Shown here: positions 32,368 through 43,646 of the stretch, piece by piece | Layout of the letters: the number at the start of each line of letters is the position of its first letter | How positions within the stretch are numbered: position 1 is the stretch's first letter | Source of the DNA: Cherax quadricarinatus | Taxonomy: Eukaryota > Arthropoda > Malacostraca > Decapoda > Parastacidae | Assembly (NCBI RefSeq): GCF_038502225.1 | Contig: NC_091346.1 | Span: 11,272,420-11,336,419 of the forward strand | DNA length: 64,000 bases | Direction: 5' to 3' | Program-made: the position numbers and the translations under genes | Notes under the pieces: generated by a model | Databases searched by the model: none | The model's input: only the letters and a program-made list of their open reading frames with translations | Told to the model about the DNA's origin: nothing

Positions 32368-33009
32368 TAGCTACGATAACTTTGACCCCGAGTCCCAGGA
32401 TACATTATGTACCTCAGTAATGTCTTGACTACCACTCACACGATGGATATTCGGTACATAATGAAAATATTCTGCTGAAACTAGTACTCAAATTTTTTTT
32501 TCATCAATCTTAATCATTTTGTATAAATTATTTGACTTGTCACTTGTCAGGATGATTGACAGTATTATTTATCTATGCGAATAATTACTCATTATCATCG
32601 TAATTACTAATTAACTGAATGCGTGTCGCTCATTGATCTTCAAGAACAATTATAATATGAAAGTTTTCAATAAATTACCTGAAAATTAGACATATATTTT
32701 CCCAAGATTTTATGAATTTTTAAAATGCATAAGAATGAAACTACACGTAATATGTATCTGCAAGTTGCAAAATTAATGCAAGTTGCTCTGGTTGAACAAT
32801 GCAATTTAAAAATAGGTATTTAATTTTCACCTTATAAAGTGACCTAAAATGGGGGTCAGAGTAGCGAAAAATACACTGTTATCCTGGCTCCCTTTCCATA
32901 TATTTCCCTGAAATAATCCTGGTTTAACTAATTTGTCAACAATTATTGGGACTTATAATGTTTTGGCAGAGTGTTTTACAAGAGAATTAGGGAAAAGCGT
33001 CGTTTTTAG
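32368..33009. other. Unassigned AT-rich sequence
   Basis: No ORF of note and no repeat shared with the rest of the window; possibly unique host DNA, since it follows the original target of the LINE E insertions. Confidence 0.4.
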
Positions 33010-33125
33010 TGAAGTGGCTCACGAAATCGTAATGACACGATTGCAAACAAACCATACCACGGGGAGGTATAGAACCCGCGGTCAGAGAGTCATAAAACTC
33101 CAGACCGTCACACTGTAGAAGAACT
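33010..33125 (-). mobile_element. Possible tRNA-derived SINE head
   Basis: On the minus strand, GACTCTCTGACCGCGGGTTC followed by TATACC resembles a box A to box B spacing with a GGTTC core. Only the head is recognisable. Confidence 0.4.
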
Positions 33126-33220
33126 TCAGCATAGCAGAGGACAGAGGACGTGAATAATGACGAGAGCGAGGATTGTCCTCGTCACTGTAATACCTACGTT
33201 CTATTTTCTACAGTTTTGCG

Positions 33221-33389
33221 CCCCCTCAAGGGAGGTTCCTTGACGCTGGTGAAGGGCTCTTGATCTAGGGAATTGGATCTGTGCTTCGGTTCCCTGAACT
33301 GAGTCTGAATACCTCACCCCCCCCCATACATGCACTGTATAATCCTACGGGTTTAGCGCCCTTCCCCATGACTGTAATAATAATAATAC
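33221..33389 (+). mobile_element. Retroposed element tail with (AAT)n end
   Basis: CCCTCAAGGGAGGTTCCTTG begins a 170-bp segment ending GTATAATCCTACGGGTTTAG, CGCCCTTCCCC and an (ATA)n tail. The end matches the 59-bp insertion at 5255-5313, so both belong to one LINE or SINE family. Confidence 0.65.
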
Positions 33390-33730
33390 TGTTTCGCAAT
33401 TGGAAATTATTGAATTTAGAGTAAAATTGACTGATAGACGAATTTCGACTTTCTAATACATTGTTTTTAGGATTAAAATGGAAATTTTGAGATCAATTTA
33501 AATTAAGCATTCAAGCCACACTATTGATACGATCGAGATTTTGGTCTATCTGATGAGTGAAATAGGCCGGAAATAGGCCTAAAAAGAGTAAAAAATGAGT
33601 TCCTTGGGCCTACTTACCTAAGCAGTTTACCTCCAATAAGCTAATTATAGGCTTATATAGGCCTCCGTTGACCATTTAATTAATCTTAATAATAACTATT
33701 AATGCTGGAATCTCAGCTGGAAGTCTACAG
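33390..33730. other. Unassigned spacer
   Basis: AT-rich, with nothing recognisable. Confidence 0.45.
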
Positions 33731-34545
33731 TACTCATAAATCACTACTACATGGTGACATAACTCATAAATCACTACTACATGGTGACAGAACTCATAAA
33801 TCACTACTACATGGTGACACAACTCATAAATCACTACTACATGGTGACATAACTCATAAATCACTACTACATGGTGACATAACTCAAAATCACTACTACA
33901 TGGTGACATAACTCATAAATCACTACCACATGGTGACATAACTCATAAATCACTACTACATGGTGACAGAACTCATAAATCACTACTACATGGTGACATT
34001 ACTCATAAATCACTACTACATGGTGACATTACTCATAAATCACTACTACATGGTGACAGAACTCATAAATCACTACTACATGGTGACATAACTCATAAAT
34101 CACTACTACATGGTGACATAACTCATAAATCACTACTACATGGTGACATAACTCATAAATCACTACTACATGGTGACAGAACTCATAAATCACTACTACA
34201 TGGTGACATTACTCATAAATCACTACTACATGGTGACATTACTCATAAATCACTACTACATGGTGACAGAACTCATAAATCACTACTACATGGTGACATT
34301 ACTCATAAATCACTACTACATGGTGACATAACTCATAAATCACTACTACATGGTGACATAACTCATAAATCACTACTACATGGTGACAGAACTCATAAAT
34401 CACTACTACATGGTGACATAACTCATAAATCACTACTACATGGTGACATAACTCATAAATCACTACTACATGGTGACATAACTCATAAATCACTACTACA
34501 TGGTGACATAACTCATAAATCACTACTACATGGTGACATGACTCA
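33731..34545. repeat. 30-bp minisatellite, about 27 copies
   Basis: Each unit holds ACTCATAAATCACTACTACA then TGGTGACA and two variable bases. Units are almost identical except at the last two positions (AT, AG, TT, AC); one copy near 33884 lacks a base. The variable positions recur in a 7-unit order (AG,TT,TT,AG,AT,AT,AT), pointing to a 210-bp higher-order duplication. Because 30 is a multiple of 3, open frames on both strands are a by-product. Confidence 0.96.
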
Positions 34546-34775
34546 AATCTTTCTCCAGTTTTTATTCCCATACATTTGTATATATTTCCCCTGAACTTCC
34601 AATTGGTGTTTATCAGAGCAATACTCTAGCTTGGCCAAGTTCATCTGTATGCTTTCTCTTCCCCTGTTGATATTTACATAAATTTGACATCATCTTCGAG
34701 CAAAGATGAATCTGACTTCTTGTGTCATATCATTCTTGTACTCCAGAAACAGGACGGATCCCAGTTACGATGCTT
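34546..34775 (-). pseudogene. Diverged LINE RT fragment
   Basis: The minus strand follows the LINE A layout around the FADD region: CATCATCTTCGAGCAAAG, GTGTCATATCATTCTTGTAC and CCAGAAACAGGACGG align with 43205-43290. It is too decayed to give an ORF. Confidence 0.5.
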
Positions 34776-34860
34776 CAAGATCTCTTCTTTGTGGTCTTGT
34801 GATAAATGGCTTAAAAAACCGACAAGTTGAAGAACTGAGACACTTATGCAACACATGAGA

Positions 34861-34916
34861 ATCTTTATTGAAGAAACGTTTCGCCACACAGTGGCTTCAT
34901 CAGTCCAATACAAAGT
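34861..34916 (-). ncRNA. Hammerhead-ribozyme-like core, copy 4 (best pairing)
   Basis: Minus strand: TATTGGA, CTGATGA, A, GCCAC-TGT-GTGGC, GAAAC, GTTTC, TTCAATA. TATTGGA and TTCAATA pair at all seven positions (one G-U), forming stem I, with three further pairs (CTT/AAG) past a 2-nt bulge. Confidence 0.55.
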
Positions 34917-35238
34917 AGAAATGGGTAAGGAGAGGAGAAGTTTGAGGTAATCAGTCCCTCAACCTGGAATGGATGTGTTCAGTCCATCACTCTTGTAGGA
35001 AATGCAACATAGGGCCAGAGAGGTGGCTTATATACTGCAGTCAGATGAGGCGAAGCAGGAGGAGGCGGGATCACAGTGGGACCTGTCACTAGTGTAAGTA
35101 GGTTGTCGTCCAAAGGTTGGGCAAGCGTTGAAGTCTTTGTACCAAGATCCCATGATGTTGCAGTGTCTGACAGATGTGATGAATGGTTTAGAAAGCCGAC
35201 AAGTTGAAAAATTGAGACACTTATGCAACACATGGGAA

Positions 35239-35286
35239 TCATTATTGAAGAAACGTTTCGCCACACAGTGGCTTCATCAGTGAAGC
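35239..35286 (-). ncRNA. Hammerhead-ribozyme-like core, copy 5 (truncated)
   Basis: The core and stem II are intact, but the stem I 5' strand is lost at the junction with SINE sequence. Confidence 0.4.
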
Positions 35287-35314
35287 AAGAGCTTTTAGCC
35301 ACCAGGCCACGGGG
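35284..35314 (-). mobile_element. SINE head fragment
   Basis: AGCTTTTAGCCACCAGGCCA on the plus strand is the reverse complement of the SINE 5' head (53247-53275). Confidence 0.55.
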
Positions 35315-35329
35315 CATCGTGGGCGTTCC

Positions 35330-36600
35330 TGGTCCTTGTCTGCTTGAATCCTTCTCATTAGCTTCACGTCAGTCCGAGAAAATGCAGTCTGCCCACCTTT
35401 CTCTCTCTGTCTCTCTCTCTCTCTTTTGTCTTACCTCTTTTACCTTGTCGCAAATCTCCAGTAGGTCTGTTACACAGAATTTTCCATCCCCTGAAGCCAT
35501 GCTGGTTGTCATGTATGAGATCACTCCTTTCTAGGTGCTTCAACACTCATCTGATAATCTTCCTCAGGATTTTACATAAGATTAAGATTAAGATGTTTAT
35601 TTTGACAAATTACATGGTTGTATAGAGGAATATAATAGTTGGGTGTACATGCCAAAAGCTCCTCTGTATGCAGAGCATTTCGGGCAAACTTAAAGATTAA
35701 CTTAAGATTAGGAAAGCGATAATACATAGTTCATATGGCCATTAGATAAGTTAGAGTGAATACAGGAGAACTGAATATTCTCTCAGGTAATGCTACGTGG
35801 CTTTGATAAGTCTACTTTGGATCATAGTATACATATCTGTGACACTGGTCTGTAGTTTAATGCTCCCTGTCTGTTTCCTTTCTTAAAAAAGGAGTACATT
35901 TACTGTTTTTCACACCTCGGGCAGTTATCCTGTTTCCATAGATTTGCTGTAGATTGTTCTTATTGGCACACACCGTACCTCGGTTCCTTCTCTCAGAAGG
36001 CATAGAGAGATATTATCTGGTCCCAGCGTCTTCTTTACCTCCTCTCTCTTGTTGTGTGTGTTGTTTCCTACACTTGCTGGTGCATCTAGCGTCTCTGTTT
36101 CCTGGAAGTCTAACTGTCTCCTCTGAGAATATCTCCCTAAATCTCGTGCTGAACTCTTCATAAAATTCCTAGTCATCCCTTGTGAGTTCCCTTCCTTCCT
36201 TCCTCATCCTGATTACCTGGTTCTTGATTGTAGTTTTCCTCCTCATATGGCTATATAACAACTCTGGATCATATTTGGCTTTCGATGCTATATCATTCTC
36301 AAATTGCCGCTATGCTTCCCTTCTCATCCATGCATATTCTTTAATGGCTCTTCAGTTCATCTCCTTGTTTCCTGAGTTTTTTTTTTACCTTCTGTACTTT
36401 TTCCAAGCTTTAATACGCGTGGTTCTGGCCTCTCCACATCTCCGAGTAAACCACTGGCTCACTCTTATTTATATTTCCCATGGGTACAACCTTCTCCTCT
36501 GCCTCCCTCCACTTCGTGCTCACATGTTTCACCATTTCATTTCCTTTTTCCCTCTAGTTCTCTTCCCCCACTGTATCTCATACAGGAAGTGCCTCAGTGT
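35330..36600 (-). pseudogene. LINE A copy 4, central part, split by a SINE-like insert
   Basis: The minus strand carries the LINE A linker and start of RT: sequences matching KKAFD-upstream (GTAGGTCTGTTACACAGAATT), LETGQLP and ANVVPIFK regions. Order agrees with 40330-41290 read in reverse. A 250-bp insert at 35577-35826 interrupts it. Heavily decayed, with no usable ORF. Confidence 0.7.
35577..35826 (-). mobile_element. SINE-like insert with alternative tail
   Basis: Starts (AAGATT)n, then TGTTTATTTTGACAAATTAC, and carries GCAGAGCATTTCGGGCAAAC, shared with the 3' end of SINE copy 2. The two sides are collinear LINE A sequence. Confidence 0.6.
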
Positions 36601-36618
36601 GTGTATTCTGGCTTGTAT

Positions 36619-36641
36619 GCACACACACACACACACACACG

Positions 36642-36702
<61 letters not shown>

Positions 36703-36704
36703 AC
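36619..36704. repeat. (AC)n-(CT)n-(AC)n microsatellite
   Basis: Three blocks in series: AC to about 36640, CT to about 36678, AC to 36704. Confidence 0.95.
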
Positions 36705-37080
36705 GGTCACTGGTAGCTCGCTATCTAAACCCTGCTCCAGAGGGATTATCATACACACAACACCTAGCAGTAGTAGGAAGATAAAATTTGTAGGAGCAAG
36801 GAATAGGCAGGAGGATTAAGTCGTGGCTAATGGGACTACAGCCCTGACAACAGTTTCGAGAGATAATGTTTTAGGACACAAAGACAGTGCAATCTGAGAA
36901 GCAAGTATTGGGTACACATGTAGTAAAAGGTAGTACATAACTGGGTGAAAGAATGACTTGTTAACACACGCTAGTATTATAATTATTAGAATTACTCTCA
37001 GTGTTAATGGTATCTTATTAGTATTACGGATACACAGAGGTGAATTGTATTTCTGGGACATATAAACAACTGATGTGTTC
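36705..37080. other. Unassigned spacer
   Basis: No recognisable ORF or repeat. Confidence 0.45.
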
Positions 37081-37108
37081 ACATACACACGCACGCACAC
37101 ACATACAC

Positions 37109-37164
37109 TCGGGGCCAGGAGCTGAGTCTCGACCCCTGTAACCACAACTAGGTGAGTACACACA
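37109..37164 (+). mobile_element. LINE A 3' tail, 56 bp
   Basis: GGGGCCAGGAGCTGAGTCTC, GACCCCTGTAACCACAACTA and GGTGAGTACACAC form the LINE A 3' terminus on its own, inside AC-rich sequence. Confidence 0.75.
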
Positions 37165-37302
37165 GCTGATCCTTGGAATTTGACCGCGTCCCCTCACCCC
37201 CCCACACACCTTTCCCTCCCCCACAGACCTTCCCCTCCCCGCTCTTGCCTTCACTCCCTCCTATCTTTTCCTTCCCTCGCGTTTCTCTCTCTCAGCCTTT
37301 TT

Positions 37303-37304
37303 CC

Positions 37305-37386
<82 letters not shown>

Positions 37387-38205
37387 TCTCTCTCCCTCTC
37401 TCTCTCCCTCTCTCTCTCCCTCTCTCTCTTCCTCTCTGTCTTCCTCTCTCTCTCCCTCTCTCTCTCTCCCTCTCTCTCTCCCTCTCTCTCTCCCTCTCTC
37501 TCTCCCTCTCTCTCTCCCTCTCTCTGCTCTTCTCTCTCTTCCTCTCTCTCTCTTCCTCTCTCTCTTCCTCTCTCTCTTCCTCTCTCTCTCCCTCTCTCTC
37601 TTCCTCTCTCTCTTCCTCTCTCTCTTCCTCTCTCTCTTCCTCTCACTCTTCCTCTCTCTCTTCCTCTCTCTCTTCCTCTCTCTCTTCCTCTCTCTCTTCC
37701 TCTCTCTCTTCCTCTCTCTCTTCCTCTCTCTCTCCCTCTCTCTCTCCCTCTCTCTCTCACTCCCATAACCCTATCTCTCACCCTCCTCTCTCTCTATAGG
37801 CTTCTCTCTCCATCTCTCCATTTCTCTCTCTCATAGCCTTTTCCCTCGCCCTCCTCTCTCTCTCTCTCTCTCTCTCTCTCCCATAAGCCTATCTCTCACC
37901 CTTCTCTCTCTCTATAGGCTTCTCTCTCCATCTCTCCATTTCTCTGTCTCATAGCCTTTTCCCTCGCCCTCCTTTCTCCCTCTATCTCTCTTTCTCTCCC
38001 TCTCCCTCTCCCTCTCTTTCTCCCTCTCTCTACCCTTTCTCTCCCCCCCTCACATTTCTCTCTCTCCCCCTTGGTCTTATCCCTCACCCCCATACTCTCT
38101 CCTCTCTCTCCCTCTTTCTACCCTTTCTCTCTCCTCTCTCTCCCTCTTCTACCCTTTCCTCTCCCCCCCACACCTTCTCCCTCCTCTAGCCTTCTGTCTG
38201 TGGTA
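37303..38205 (+). repeat. Polypyrimidine array of about 0.9 kb
   Basis: Pure (CT)n to about 37380, then 10-14 bp CT-rich units with CCC or TTC interruptions to about 37755, then two roughly 100-120 bp duplicates (37764-37880 and 37881-37975) containing CATAACCCTATCTCTC and TATAGGCTTCTC, then mixed CT-rich sequence. It ends 30 bp before the LINE A ORF1 ATG, after an A-rich linker. The other full LINE A copy has the same pyrimidine-rich leader and A-run before its ATG (minus strand, about 48830-48745), so I read this as the expanded 5' UTR of LINE A. Confidence 0.85.
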
Positions 38206-38235
38206 ATAAAAAAAAAAAATAAAAAAATAAATAAA

Positions 38236-39276
38236 ATGGGTGGCCTTAGAGTACGGAAAACCAGAGATCTGGTAGACGAACCAGGGAGGAAAGACTGGGA
38301 GTTAGAGCTTCAAAAAAGGGAGGAAGAATGGGGAAGGAAGATAGTAGAGCTTGGTAAGAAAATGGAGGAGCGGATAGCTGAAGAGTGCAGGAAGTGGGAA
38401 GTACAGGTCTTAGCAGCAGAAGCTAGGATACAGTGGTTAGAAGAGAAACTACAAAGCCTGAGACAGATTAGAGAGACAAATGACAATTCAGATGTGACAT
38501 CAGGAAATTCAAAGTCAGGCGCAGACAAGGGGACGGTAAGCAACAACGGAGACATGCCGTACACGAAGGCCCTATCAGACCCACGTGGGGCCAGGGAAAA
38601 GACGATGAGCACACTAAGATCAAACGACAGGTCCGAAGACAATGAAGGTATGCTATATGCAGAGATTCTAACAGCCAACTGCAGTAGCAAGGGACAGCTG
38701 GTCAGGAAAGACAGTTCACTGAGAATAGAAGTTTCAGATATGACAGGGACTGAAGGCAAGAACATGTCAATGGAAGGAAATAAAATGCCTCAGAGGAAGC
38801 AGATGGAGACTCAGTGGGAGGAGGAAAGGGCGAGGTCAGTTTTTGTGTACGGGCTCCAAGAAGCCAAGGGGGACAACTTTGAAGAAATAAAACAGGAGGA
38901 GAAAAAAATGATTGAAGGCATCATGAAAACAATAGGGGAGGGCGATATGACCCAGGTGACAAATTTTCAGAGAATTGGGTGGTTTGCGAGTGGAAGGATA
39001 CGGCCTGTCAGAGTAACTTTCAAGGAAGAATCAGTTCGAACCAGGATTCTGCAAGAGAAAGCAAGACTGAGGGACAAAGAGGGGTACCAGAGAGTATACC
39101 TCGACCGCGACAGAACACAAGAAGAAAGGACTACACTGAAAGAGAGGGTACAGAGACGCAAGGAGGAACGAGAAGCAACGAAAATGAGCAGGACCCAGAC
39201 ACAGGAGAAAGGGCAAACACACCCCACAGAATCTCCCACCAAAAGACTCCAACCGCGACATTCCCAATGCAACTGA
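38236..39276 (+). CDS. LINE A ORF1: coiled-coil nucleic-acid-binding protein
   Basis: 346 codons from ATG (MGGLRVRKTRDLVDE); the frame is open upstream through the CT array but without an ATG. Residues 15-90 are a charged heptad-like coiled coil. A low-complexity middle follows, then from about residue 200 a conserved region ARSVFVYGLQEA, VTNFQRIG, RPVRVTFKEE and RVYLDRDRTQEER, resembling the RRM and C-terminal region of L1/CR1-type ORF1 proteins. It probably trimerises and binds element RNA. No lesion seen. Confidence 0.82.
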   Translation: MGGLRVRKTRDLVDEPGRKDWELELQKREEEWGRKIVELGKKMEERIAEECRKWEVQVLAAEARIQWLEEKLQSLRQIRETNDNSDVTSGNSKSGADKGTVSNNGDMPYTKALSDPRGAREKTMSTLRSNDRSEDNEGMLYAEILTANCSSKGQLVRKDSSLRIEVSDMTGTEGKNMSMEGNKMPQRKQMETQWEEERARSVFVYGLQEAKGDNFEEIKQEEKKMIEGIMKTIGEGDMTQVTNFQRIGWFASGRIRPVRVTFKEESVRTRILQEKARLRDKEGYQRVYLDRDRTQEERTTLKERVQRRKEEREATKMSRTQTQEKGQTHPTESPTKRLQPRHSQCN

Positions 39277-39461
39277 GCAACCTATACTACAACCCACTCA
39301 CTGTTCCCTCTGCCACCAACCCCCATATCACAAACCTCACCCCAACAGCTGTCCCTTATGGGCATTCTGACCCCACCCCCATCAACACAAACCCCACCTA
39401 CACCACAGCCCCATATAGGCCCCCACCAAGGCTCTCGCTCCCCCAACCCCAATATTCTTGC

Positions 39462-42359
39462 ATGACCACAATGATAGAAAAGAAACTGAAGGTTTGGTAC
39501 ACAAACGCGGATGGAATAAGGAATAAACATGAGGAGTGGAACGAAAGAATCAGTGAAAAATCCCCAGACATCATAGCAGTCACAGAAACAAAACTCGCTG
39601 AGACAATAACAGACACAGTCTTCCCAACAGGATATCAGATCCTGAGGAAAGATAGAAGGAGTAGAGGGGGAGGAGGGGTTGCACTGCTCATAAAACACCG
39701 ATGGGGATTTGAGGAAATGGAAGGCATGGACATGATTGGAGAAAGAGACTACATTGTAGGTACAATTCAGTCCGGAGAACATAAAGTAGTCATTGGAGTG
39801 ATGTATAACCCACCACAGAACTGCAGGAGGCCAAGAGAGGAGTACGAAGAAAACAACAGGGTGATGGTGGACACACTGGCTGAGGTGGCAAGAAGAGCTC
39901 ACTCGAGCAGAGCAAAGTTATTGGTAATGGGCGATTTCAACCACAGGGAGATCGACTAGGAAAACCTGGAGCCACATGGGGGTCCCGAAACATGGAGAGC
40001 CAAGATGATGGATGTGGTACTTGAAAACCTCATGCATCAACATGTCAGGGACACTACCAGAGAGAGAGGGGAGGATGAGCCAGCAAGACTGGATCTTGTG
40101 TTCACCCTGAGCAGTTCAGACATTGAGGACATCACTTACGAGAGGCCCCTTGGAGCTAGCGATCACGTGGTTCTGAGTTTTGACTATATAGTAGAGTTAC
40201 AAGTGGAGAAGGTAACAGGAACTGAAGGGGACAGGCCAAACTATAAAAGGGGGGACTACACAGGTATGAGAAACTTCCTGCAGGAGGTTCAGTGGGACAG
40301 AGAAATGGTAGGAAAATCAGTAAACGAGATGATGGAATATGTGGCAACAAAGTGCAAGGAGGCCGAGGAAAGTTTTGTTCCCAAGGGAAACAGAAATAAT
40401 AGGAAGACCAAAACGAGTCCTTGGTTTACCCGAAGGTGTAGGGAGGCAAAAACTAAGTGCAACAGAGAATGGAAAAGGTACAGGAGGCATAGGACCCAGG
40501 AAAACAAGGAGATTAGTAGAAGAGCCAGAAACGAGTATGCACAGATAAGGAGGGAGGCCCAGCGACAGTATGAAAACGACATAGCATCGAAAGTCAAGTC
40601 TGACCCGAAACTGCTGTATAGCCACATTAGGAGGAAGACAACAAACAGTCAAGGACCAGGTGATAAGGCTGAGGAAAGAAGGTGGAGAACTCACAAGAAA
40701 CGATCAAGAGGTATGTGAGGAGCTCAACACGAGATTTAAGGAAGTATTTACAGTAGAGACAGGAAGGACTCTGGGGGGACAGACCAGATGGGGACACCAG
40801 CAAGGAATACACCAACAAGTGTTGGACGACATACATACAGATGAGGAGGAGGTGAAGAAACTGCTAAGGGACATCGATACCTCAAAGGCAATGGGACCGG
40901 ACAACATCTCCCCGTGGGTCCTTAGAGAGGGAGCAGATATGTTGTGCGTGCCACTTACCACAATCTTCAACACGTCCCTGGAAACTGGGCAACTGCCTGA
41001 GGTATGGAAGACGGCAAATGTAGTTCCCATTTTTAAAAAAGGAGACAGAAAAGAGGCACTAAACTATAGACCTGTGTCATTGACGTGTATAGTATGCAAA
41101 ATTATGGAGAAGATTATCAGGAGGAGAGTGGTGGAGCACCTGGAACGGAACAAGAGTATAAATGCCAACCAGCACGGATTCACGGAAGGCAAATCCTGCG
41201 TCACAAACCTTCTGGAGTTTTATGATAAAATAACAGAAGTAAGACACGAGAGAGAGGGGTGGGTTGATTGCATCTTCTTGGACTGCAAGAAGGCCTTTGA
41301 CACAGTTCCTCACAAGAGATTAGTGCAGAAGCTAGAGCATCAGGTGCATATAACAGGAGGGCACTGCAATGGATCAGAGAATACCTGACAGGGAGGCAAC
41401 AACGAGTCATGGTACGTAATGATGTATCACAGTGGGCACCTGTGACGAGCGGGGTCCCACAGGGGTCGGTCCTAGGACCAGTGCTATTTTTGGTATATGT
41501 GAACGACATGACGGAAGGGTTAGACTCAGAAGTGTCCCTGTTTGCAGATGATGTGAAGTTAATGAGGAGAATTAAATCTGATGAGGACCAGGCAGGACTT
41601 CAAAGAGACCTGGACAGACTGGACACCTGGTCCAGCAAATGGCTTCTCGAATTTAATCCTGCCAAATGCAAAGTCATGAAGATAGGGGAAGGGCACAGAA
41701 GACCACAGACAGAGTATAGGCTAGGTGGCCAAAGACTGCAAACCTCACTCAAGGAGGAAGATCTTGGGGTGAGTATAACACCGAGCATGTCTCCGGAAGC
41801 ACACATCAATCAGATAACTGCTGCAGCATATGGGCGCCTGGCAAACCTGAGAACAGCATTCCGATACCTTAGTAAGGAATCATTCAAGACACTGTACACC
41901 GTGTATGTCAGGCCCATACTGGAGTATGCAGCACCTGTTTGGAACCCGCACTTGATAAAGCACGTCAAGAAACTAGAGAAAGTACAAAGGTTTGCGACAA
42001 GGTTAGTTCCAGAGCTAAGGGGAATGTCCTATGAAGAAAGATTAAGGGAAATCGGCCTGACGACACTGGAGGACAGGAGGGTCAGGGGAGACATGATAAC
42101 GACATATAAAATACTGCGTGGAATAGACAAGGTGGACAAAGACAGGATGTTCCAGGGAGGGGACACAGAAACAAGAGGCCACAATTGGAAGTTGAAGACA
42201 CAAATGAGTCAGAGAGATAGTAGGAAGTATTTCTTCAGTCGTAGAGTTGTAAGGCAGTGGAATAGCCTAGAAAATGACGTAGTGGAGGCAGGAACCATAC
42301 ACAGTTTTAAGACGAGGTTTGATAAAGCTCATGGAGCGGGGAGAGAGAGGGCCCAGTAG
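39462..42359 (+). pseudogene. LINE A ORF2: endonuclease and reverse transcriptase, three lesions
   Basis: Starts at ATG 39462 (MTTMIEKKLKVWYTN). Endonuclease: DIIAVTETKL, VVIGVMYNPP, LLVMGDFNHREID, then a TAG at 39957-39959, then LDLVFTL and LGASDHVVLS. The linker with SPWFTRRCREAK runs to about 40650, where the frame changes. RT: NVVPIFKKGDRKEALNYRPVS, CIFLDCKKAFDTVPH, then a second frameshift near 41362, then [15 protein letters not shown] and [10 protein letters not shown]. Thumb and C-terminal region follow (ILEYAAPVWNP, RGDMITTYKILRG, FSRRVVRQWNSL). All catalytic boxes persist despite the breaks. Confidence 0.92.
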
Positions 42360-42432
42360 CAACCGGTGAAAAGGCGGGGCCAGGAGGTAAGACTCGACCC
42401 CTGCAACTACAAATAGGTGAGTACACACACAC

Positions 42433-42470
<38 letters not shown>

Positions 42471-42473
<3 letters not shown>

Positions 42474-42540
42474 GACTCGACCCCTGCAACCACAAATAGG
42501 TGAGTACAAATAGGTGAGTACAGTGTTTGTGTGCGTGTGT
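42471..42540. repeat. Tail-to-tail LINE A junction
   Basis: A second copy of the LINE A 3' signature (CTCGACCCCTGCAACCACAA, with GGTGAGTAC twice), then a short (TG)n and the start of an inverted LINE A 3' end (CTCACCTAGTTGTGG). The copies on each side are in opposite orientation. Confidence 0.8.
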
Positions 42541-42992
42541 GTGCTCACCTAGTTGTGGTTGCAGGGGTCGAGTCATAGCTCCTGGCCCAGCCTCTTTACT
42601 GGTAGCTACTGGGTCACTTTCCCTGAACCATGAGCTTTATCATACCTCTGCTTAAAACTGTGTATGTCGTTATCATGTCCCCCCAATCTTTCCCGTCCTC
42701 CAGTGTCGTCAGGTCGATTTCCCTTAACCTCTCGTCGTAGGATATACCTCTTAGCTCTGGGATTAGTCTTGCTGCAAACCTTTGCACTTTCTCTAGTTTC
42801 TTTACGTGCTTGGCAAGGTGTGGGTTCCAAACTGGCGCCGCATACTCCAATATGGGCCTAACATATACAGTGTACAGGGTCCTGAACGATTCCTTATGAA
42901 GATGGTGGAATGCTAGGCTTGCCCATAGTGCCCATATGCTGAAGCAGTTATTTGGTTGATTTGTACCTCAGAAGATATGCCTGGTGTTATAC

Positions 42993-43646
42993 TCACTCCA
43001 AGATCTTTTTCCTTGAGTGAGGTTTGTAGTCTCTGGCCCCTAGACTGTACTCCGTCTGCAGTCTTCTTGGACCTTCCTCAATCTTCATGACTTTGCACTT
43101 GGTGGGGTTGAACTCCAGGAGCCAATTTCTGGACCAGGTCTGCAGCCTTTCCAGATCCCTCTGTAGTTCTGCCTGGTCGTCGTCCGAATGAATTCTTCTC
43201 ATCAACTTCACATCATCTGCAAACAGGGACACTTCGGAGTCTATTCCTTCTGTCATGTCATTCACAAATGCCAGAAACAGCACTGGTCCTAGAACTGACC
43301 CTTGTGGGACCCCACTCATAACAGGTGCCCACTCTGACACCTCGCCACGTACCATGACTCGCTGCGGTCTTCCTGACAAGTATTCCCTGATCAATTGTAG
43401 TACCTTCCCTGTTATCCCTGCCTGGTCCTTCAGTTTTTGCACTAATCTCCTGTGTGGAACTGTGTCAAACGCCTTCTTACAGTTCAGCAAAATGCAATCT
43501 ACCCACCCCTCTCTCTCTTGTCTTGCTGCTGTCACCCTGTCATAGAACTCCAGTAGGTTTGTGACACAGGATCTCCCATCCCTAAAACCATGTTGGCTAC
43601 TATTGATGAGATCATTCCTTTCTATGTGTTCCATCACTATCCTCAC
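42993..43646 (-). pseudogene. LINE A copy 7 reverse transcriptase piece
   Basis: Open for 217 codons: [54 protein letters not shown] and [15 protein letters not shown], ending at the thumb. The catalytic D of the first box reads N (LLNCKKAFD compared with FLDCKKAFD). Confidence 0.88.

Larger units (their letters stand above)
34776..35286 (-). mobile_element. Hammerhead-bearing repeat, second subfamily
   Basis: One full unit of about 380 bp (from GACAAGTTGAAGAACTGAG near 34821 to the next GACAAGTTGAAAAATTGAG near 35202) plus the start of another. It shares the ribozyme-like core, TCAGTCCCTCAACC and the GTTGCAGTGTCTGACAG segment with the element at 20767, but differs between them. The second unit is cut at 35286, inside the ribozyme-like core's stem I. 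Confidence 0.7.
38236..42471 (+). mobile_element. LINE A copy 6: near-complete CR1/Jockey-like LINE
   Basis: The best LINE A copy: ORF1 38236-39276, ORF2 from 39462 to 42359, and a 3' UTR ending ACAAATAGGTGAGTAC with an (AC)n run (42424-42470). The leader is the polypyrimidine array. ORF2 carries one nonsense codon and two frameshifts. A second 3' signature repeated at 42471-42530 abuts an inverted LINE A copy. Confidence 0.92.

Noticed and set aside
33731..34545. CRISPR-like array of 30-bp repeats
   Set aside because: Units are directly adjacent, with no unique spacers, and the window is eukaryotic. It is a minisatellite.
37173..37836. Ser/Leu-rich and Arg/Glu-rich ORFs of 150-220 codons
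   Set aside because: Pure translation artefacts of the CT-rich array.
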